Shown: piece by piece, positions 41,253 to 43,251 of the stretch
How the letters are laid out: each line of letters begins with the position of its first letter
Numbering within the stretch: position 1 is the first letter of the stretch
Source: a virus
DNA: 43,251 nucleotides
Strand: one strand, 5' to 3'
IMG/VR virus record: IMGVR_UViG_3300025108_000114
Location: 1-43,251 of that record
Notes under the pieces: model-generated
What the model was told of the DNA's origin: nothing
The model's database searches: none
What the model saw: only the letters and a program-made list of their open reading frames with translations
Made by a program: the position numbers and the translations under genes

Positions 41253-41651
41253 TTAATTAATAATTGATTTTAATTTTAACTGCAGCTCTGCATACTTATT
41301 CAAAGCTACTTCTCTTCTATTTTTTAAGTTCTTAATGTGTTTGTCGTTTTTCCGTGTGTTCACTTCATTCTTGATTTTTGCCTCAATAAGCTCCAGCTTG
41401 TGCAGACAATTCGATATGCCTAATTTTACACAGCCCACGTTCCAACCATATTCATAGAAATAAGAATATTCTATTGGTGTACATTCTTTATAGTACGAAC
41501 CACCCTTACCAGTATTTAGTATTTCGATTCGGTCACTAAATTTTTGAATCTTGACACCTCTTTTTATAACATTAAAACCGACAGGCTGGTCATTTATAAC
41601 TGCCTGACTCTGTTCTGATGCTTGGTTCAATATTTCTTTTAGACTATACAT
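41253..41651 (-). CDS. Protein of unknown function
   Basis: 132 aa. The first 80 residues are mixed, with repeated G-F/G-G-S-Y-Y patterns (N-T-G-K-G-G-S-Y-Y-K) and aromatic strands (E-Y-S-Y-F-Y-E-Y-G-W). The last 50 are a Lys-rich helix with coiled-coil potential (K-N-L-K-N-R-R-E-V-A-L-N-K-Y-A). Located between the DnaA-domain-like and recombinase genes with 1- and 11-base gaps, so an early DNA-metabolism accessory is likely. I do not recognise the family. Confidence 0.65.
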   Translation of the reverse strand: MYSLKEILNQASEQSQAVINDQPVGFNVIKRGVKIQKFSDRIEILNTGKGGSYYKECTPIEYSYFYEYGWNVGCVKLGISNCLHKLELIEAKIKNEVNTRKNDKHIKNLKNRREVALNKYAELQLKLKSIIN

Positions 41652-41652
41652 T

Positions 41653-41946
41653 TTACTTTTTTAATACTTCTGTTATAAAGTTTTGAAAGTCAGCATCCCC
41701 ATCAATCAACTCTTTAGCTTTCTTGTAGCTGTAAAGAATGTTGGAGTGTGTAACGGCGTGTCCGTTCTCTTCCATGAATCTTTTTATGTAGGAAACTCTA
41801 ATTGGTCTCTCCATACATAAATAATAAAGCAGCTGCCTTGCATCCACAATATCTCGTCTTCTGTTTTTTGTAAACATATCATCTAATGTGATATGAAATT
41901 TTTTTGCTATTGCTGTAGCATAAACATCAAATATGTCTCTCTTCAT
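41653..41946 (-). CDS. DnaA domain IV-like DNA-binding protein (second, short form)
   Basis: 97 aa, nearly the isolated DNA-binding domain. Residues 9-24 (Y-A-T-A-I-A-K-K-F-H-I-T-L-D-D-M) resemble the entry helix of DnaA domain IV. T-K-N-R-R-R-D-I-V-D-A-R-Q (26-38) matches the basic loop and helix (SxxRxREIVxARQ). H-A-V-T-H-S-N-I-L-Y-S-Y-K-K (63-76) corresponds to the DHSTVIHAxKK helix. No ATPase domain. It would bind specific double-stranded DNA and might act at an origin, compete with host DnaA, or regulate transcription. It differs from the protein at 34398-34922, so they are not recent duplicates. Confidence 0.75.
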   Translation of the reverse strand: MKRDIFDVYATAIAKKFHITLDDMFTKNRRRDIVDARQLLYYLCMERPIRVSYIKRFMEENGHAVTHSNILYSYKKAKELIDGDADFQNFITEVLKK

Positions 41947-42198
41947 CTATTGGTTTTTTAGTTTGTTTAATTCAAAATTTAAGTGATCTATTGCTTTCTG
42001 AATATCCTCGTTCGGAGACTCGTGCTTTTTGTATGCTCTCAAGATATAAGTACACGCAGTTCCAAGGTTGTAATTTAAATCAAAATTGGTCACTACGTCT
42101 ATAGCTTTGTAATTATTTTTACCATCGTAGTAAGATGGCGTTTCAACCTTCCCTTGGTCAGAGCTGGTGGTTGTCCAGTATTCTTTGTTTATATCCAT
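41947..42198 (-). CDS. DUF3310-family protein
   Basis: 83 aa from the ATG at 42198; a frame extension to 42231 runs into a terminator-like hairpin and is rejected. The family pattern is visible: P-S-Y-Y-D-G-K-N-N-Y-K-A-I-D-V, then N-Y-N-L-G-T-A-C-T-Y-I-L-R-A-Y-K-K and E-D-I-Q-K-A-I-D-H-L-N-F-E. DUF3310 proteins are small, common in phage early regions and often near nucleotide-metabolism genes, with no settled function. It ends 1 base before the DnaA-type gene, so the two are co-expressed. Confidence 0.82.
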   Translation of the reverse strand: MDINKEYWTTTSSDQGKVETPSYYDGKNNYKAIDVVTNFDLNYNLGTACTYILRAYKKHESPNEDIQKAIDHLNFELNKLKNQ

Positions 42199-42214
42199 TT
42201 TCGTTATGTTTTGT

Positions 42215-42246
42215 ACCACAAAAACCCCCATGCGTTAACATGGAGG
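42215..42246 (-). terminator. Hairpin terminator (weak to moderate)
   Basis: Inverted repeat between 42225-42232 and 42239-42246 (CCcCCATG / CATGGaGG, one mismatch, loop CGTTAA). On the minus strand the stem is followed by five T. It lies after the 57-aa ORF and before the DUF3310 start and could separate these units. Confidence 0.5.
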
Positions 42247-42285
42247 CGATTGTTTGAATCAACTACAATTCAGATTAATGGCTAA

Positions 42286-42459
42286 CTATATTCCCAGTGG
42301 GTAATCATCTTCTACTTCCTCATGCTCAACATCAATTGTGTTTTCTTCGTCGTCAACATTGTTTATTATATTTTGACACATAGCCATGTGGATAGCGTTG
42401 TTTCTTGTGATAGGGTCGCTTGGGTCAAACGACTCGAAAAGTTTTTGTAATATGCTCAT
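42286..42459 (-). CDS. Small acidic protein (57 aa), function unknown
   Basis: On the minus strand, the ATG at 42459 opens a 57-codon frame, M-S-I-L-Q-K-L-F-E-S-F-D-P-S-D-P, then N-A-I-H-M-A-M-C-Q-N-I-I, ending in a very acidic stretch (E-H-E-E-V-E-D-D-Y). It has the A/T-rich leader typical of genes here (AAAATTTAATCAAATT before ATG), a possible promoter box upstream and a hairpin downstream. A small acidic early protein could be a DNA mimic or protein-binding inhibitor, but nothing proves this. Confidence 0.62.
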   Translation of the reverse strand: MSILQKLFESFDPSDPITRNNAIHMAMCQNIINNVDDEENTIDVEHEEVEDDYPLGI

Positions 42460-42589
42460 AATTTGATTAAATTTTAATTATACTTGGTTTGTAAAGGTAC
42501 TATAAATATGTCATAACTGCACTGTTTTTTTTAAAAAAGATACGACAGCGTACCCAAAAAGATACGCCGTTATACCTAAAAAACGCTTG
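42460..42589. other. Non-coding control region with tandem repeats and promoter-like box
   Basis: 130 bases between the 57-aa ORF and the Api92-like gene. It holds the 22-bp tandem repeats (42534-42577), a T-rich tract and a minus-strand TACCTTTA box (42494-42501), close to TAnnTTTG, 35 bases ahead of the ATG at 42459. A promoter with upstream operator or activator sites for the leftward block is likely. Confidence 0.5.
42534..42577. repeat. Two 22-bp imperfect tandem direct repeats (possible operator)
   Basis: Copy 1 (42534-42555) and copy 2 (42556-42577) both begin AAAAAGATACG and carry TACC near the end; 16 of 22 positions are identical. The 22-bp period is about two DNA turns, placing both copies on the same helix face. 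On the minus strand each contains GTATCTTTTT, similar to TATCTTTG promoter boxes elsewhere in the window. Confidence 0.65.
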
Positions 42590-43192
42590 TTACGAATTAA
42601 CAACAGAATTGCTTTCTAACACCATATCTATGAATTCTTTTATGTGTTTTTCTTCTGCATAATCATGTTCTTTCATAGCGTGTTCTAACTCCTCTCTGTC
42701 GGTTTCATCCTCGAAATTATAGTACAAGTTGTCCATCCAAGAACTGATATCATCATGGTATCTGTACTCATGATAAGTCATTTCTTGATGCTCTGTTATT
42801 CCATGTTTGTCAAACTTAGCTATCCCAGCAAAATCTTCTCCACACTCTTCGTACTCCATCTCAGCTGTTAAGCTGTAGTGTTGACATATTTGTTTAACTA
42901 ACCTTACTGGAGGACTCCATGCACTGTCTCCAGCAACAGTAAAAGTTTCTTCATCATCACATGGATAGTCATTTAGATTAAAGTCCCACCAGCGTGTTCC
43001 GTAGTAGTAAAAATCCTTATACTTTTTCTCAAGCTCCTCTTGAGTAACTCCAATCTTACCCTTGTCCAGTACGAAGTCTCCAAACTCTACGAAGTAATTG
43101 GTTTTATCATACTCCTTGAACTTGTTTCTTAGTTTTTTTAATGCAGCAGCGTTTCCATTAAACGTTACGTAATTCCAACAATTGTTTGCCAT
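42590..43192 (-). CDS. Api92/DUF1281-like ferredoxin-fold protein
   Basis: 200 aa. The opening M-A-N-N-C-W-N-Y-V-T-F-N-G matches the M-A-N-x-C-x-N start of the Api92/DUF1281-like family. Family-typical motifs follow in the middle: Y-Y-Y-G-T-R-W-W-D-F (about 62-71), A-G-D-S-A-W-S-P-P (about 87-95), and Y-E-E-C-G-E-D-F-A-G-I-A (about 114-125). These proteins are spread through plasmids, islands and phages, and their biochemical role is not established. The C-terminal 60 residues are acidic and helical. First protein-coding gene of the leftward block in this window, with the tRNA just upstream. Confidence 0.8.
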   Translation of the reverse strand: MANNCWNYVTFNGNAAALKKLRNKFKEYDKTNYFVEFGDFVLDKGKIGVTQEELEKKYKDFYYYGTRWWDFNLNDYPCDDEETFTVAGDSAWSPPVRLVKQICQHYSLTAEMEYEECGEDFAGIAKFDKHGITEHQEMTYHEYRYHDDISSWMDNLYYNFEDETDREELEHAMKEHDYAEEKHIKEFIDMVLESNSVVNS

Positions 43193-43223
43193 TTTATTTA
43201 ATTTAAGTTATGTGACTTATGTC

Positions 43224-43251
43224 GTGAATAGGGAGGAATCGAACCTCCCAA
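43224..43251 (-). tRNA. 3' part of a tRNA gene (cut by window edge)
   Basis: On the minus strand the last 28 bases give a canonical T-arm: stem GGAGG/CCTCC enclosing TTCGATT, followed by CTATTCA as the 3' acceptor strand and C as discriminator, with no encoded CCA. The anticodon lies outside the window, so the amino acid cannot be assigned. It lies 31 bases upstream of the Api92-like ATG. Confidence 0.72.

Noticed and set aside
42199-42231. N-terminal extension of the DUF3310 protein
   Set aside because: Starts inside a terminator-like hairpin; the ATG at 42198 has a typical A-rich leader.
1-43251. CRISPR arrays, insertion sequences, integrase or rRNA
   Set aside because: No regular repeat-spacer pattern, transposase or integrase motif, or rRNA-like sequence was seen on either strand.

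Overview
This is about 43 kb of an AT-rich tailed bacteriophage genome, most probably a podovirus (short non-contractile tail) infecting a member of the Bacteroidota, possibly marine. The phage identity rests on a gene string of terminase, portal, scaffold, major capsid, connector, tail nozzle and internal virion proteins. The host call rests on: promoter-like TAnnTTTG boxes (the Bacteroidota -7 element) ahead of several genes; start codons preceded by A/T-rich leaders with no Shine-Dalgarno sequence; and a primase with a BT4734/VirE-type N-terminus, a family typical of Bacteroidota and their elements. No integrase, repressor, transposase, CRISPR array or rRNA was seen. The window cuts a tail-fibre-like gene at its left edge and a tRNA at its right edge, so it is an excerpt or a permuted linearisation of a larger genome.

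Layout. Bases 1-33,574 are one rightward (plus) late block. In order it holds: the end of a fibre-like gene; small virion-type genes; a GroES-like protein; a 2-oxoglutarate/iron oxygenase; a SET-domain protein; small and large terminase; portal; scaffold; major capsid (closed by a strong terminator); an unrecognised conserved protein (second terminator); then, behind a new promoter, two connector proteins, a 1596-aa nozzle protein, a Cys-rich fibre protein, a separate nozzle C-terminal protein, a GNAT acetyltransferase, two internal virion proteins, and a 3072-aa giant protein carrying a zinc-metallopeptidase motif and a GNAT domain. Bases 33,561-43,251 are a leftward (minus) early/replication block, read from the right: tRNA, Api92/DUF1281-like protein, DUF3310 protein, a DnaA-domain-IV-like protein, a DUF1071 recombinase, a PD-(D/E)XK exonuclease, an SSB-like protein, a primase-helicase, an SF2 helicase, a VRR-NUC nuclease, a second DnaA-domain-IV-like protein and several small unknowns. 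The blocks converge tail to tail and overlap by 14 bases.

How it fits together. The leftward genes would prime, unwind and recombine DNA, but no DNA polymerase is visible, so host polymerase or a gene outside the window is needed. The rightward genes build and fill the capsid and tail. The giant protein and its two neighbours look like proteins ejected with the DNA. The cluster of GroES-like, oxygenase and SET proteins beside the terminase suggests folding and covalent modification of some protein during assembly or takeover.

Most unusual: a 51-aa protein of a recognisable small-protein type is encoded out of frame inside the disordered linker of the giant gene (27,010-27,165), a gene within a gene. 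The SET/oxygenase pair, the GroES-like protein with two apparent lobes, the two orphan DnaA-type DNA-binding proteins, and the 22-bp tandem repeats at 42,534-42,577 also deserve attention. All assignments are from reading the sequence; no database search was run.
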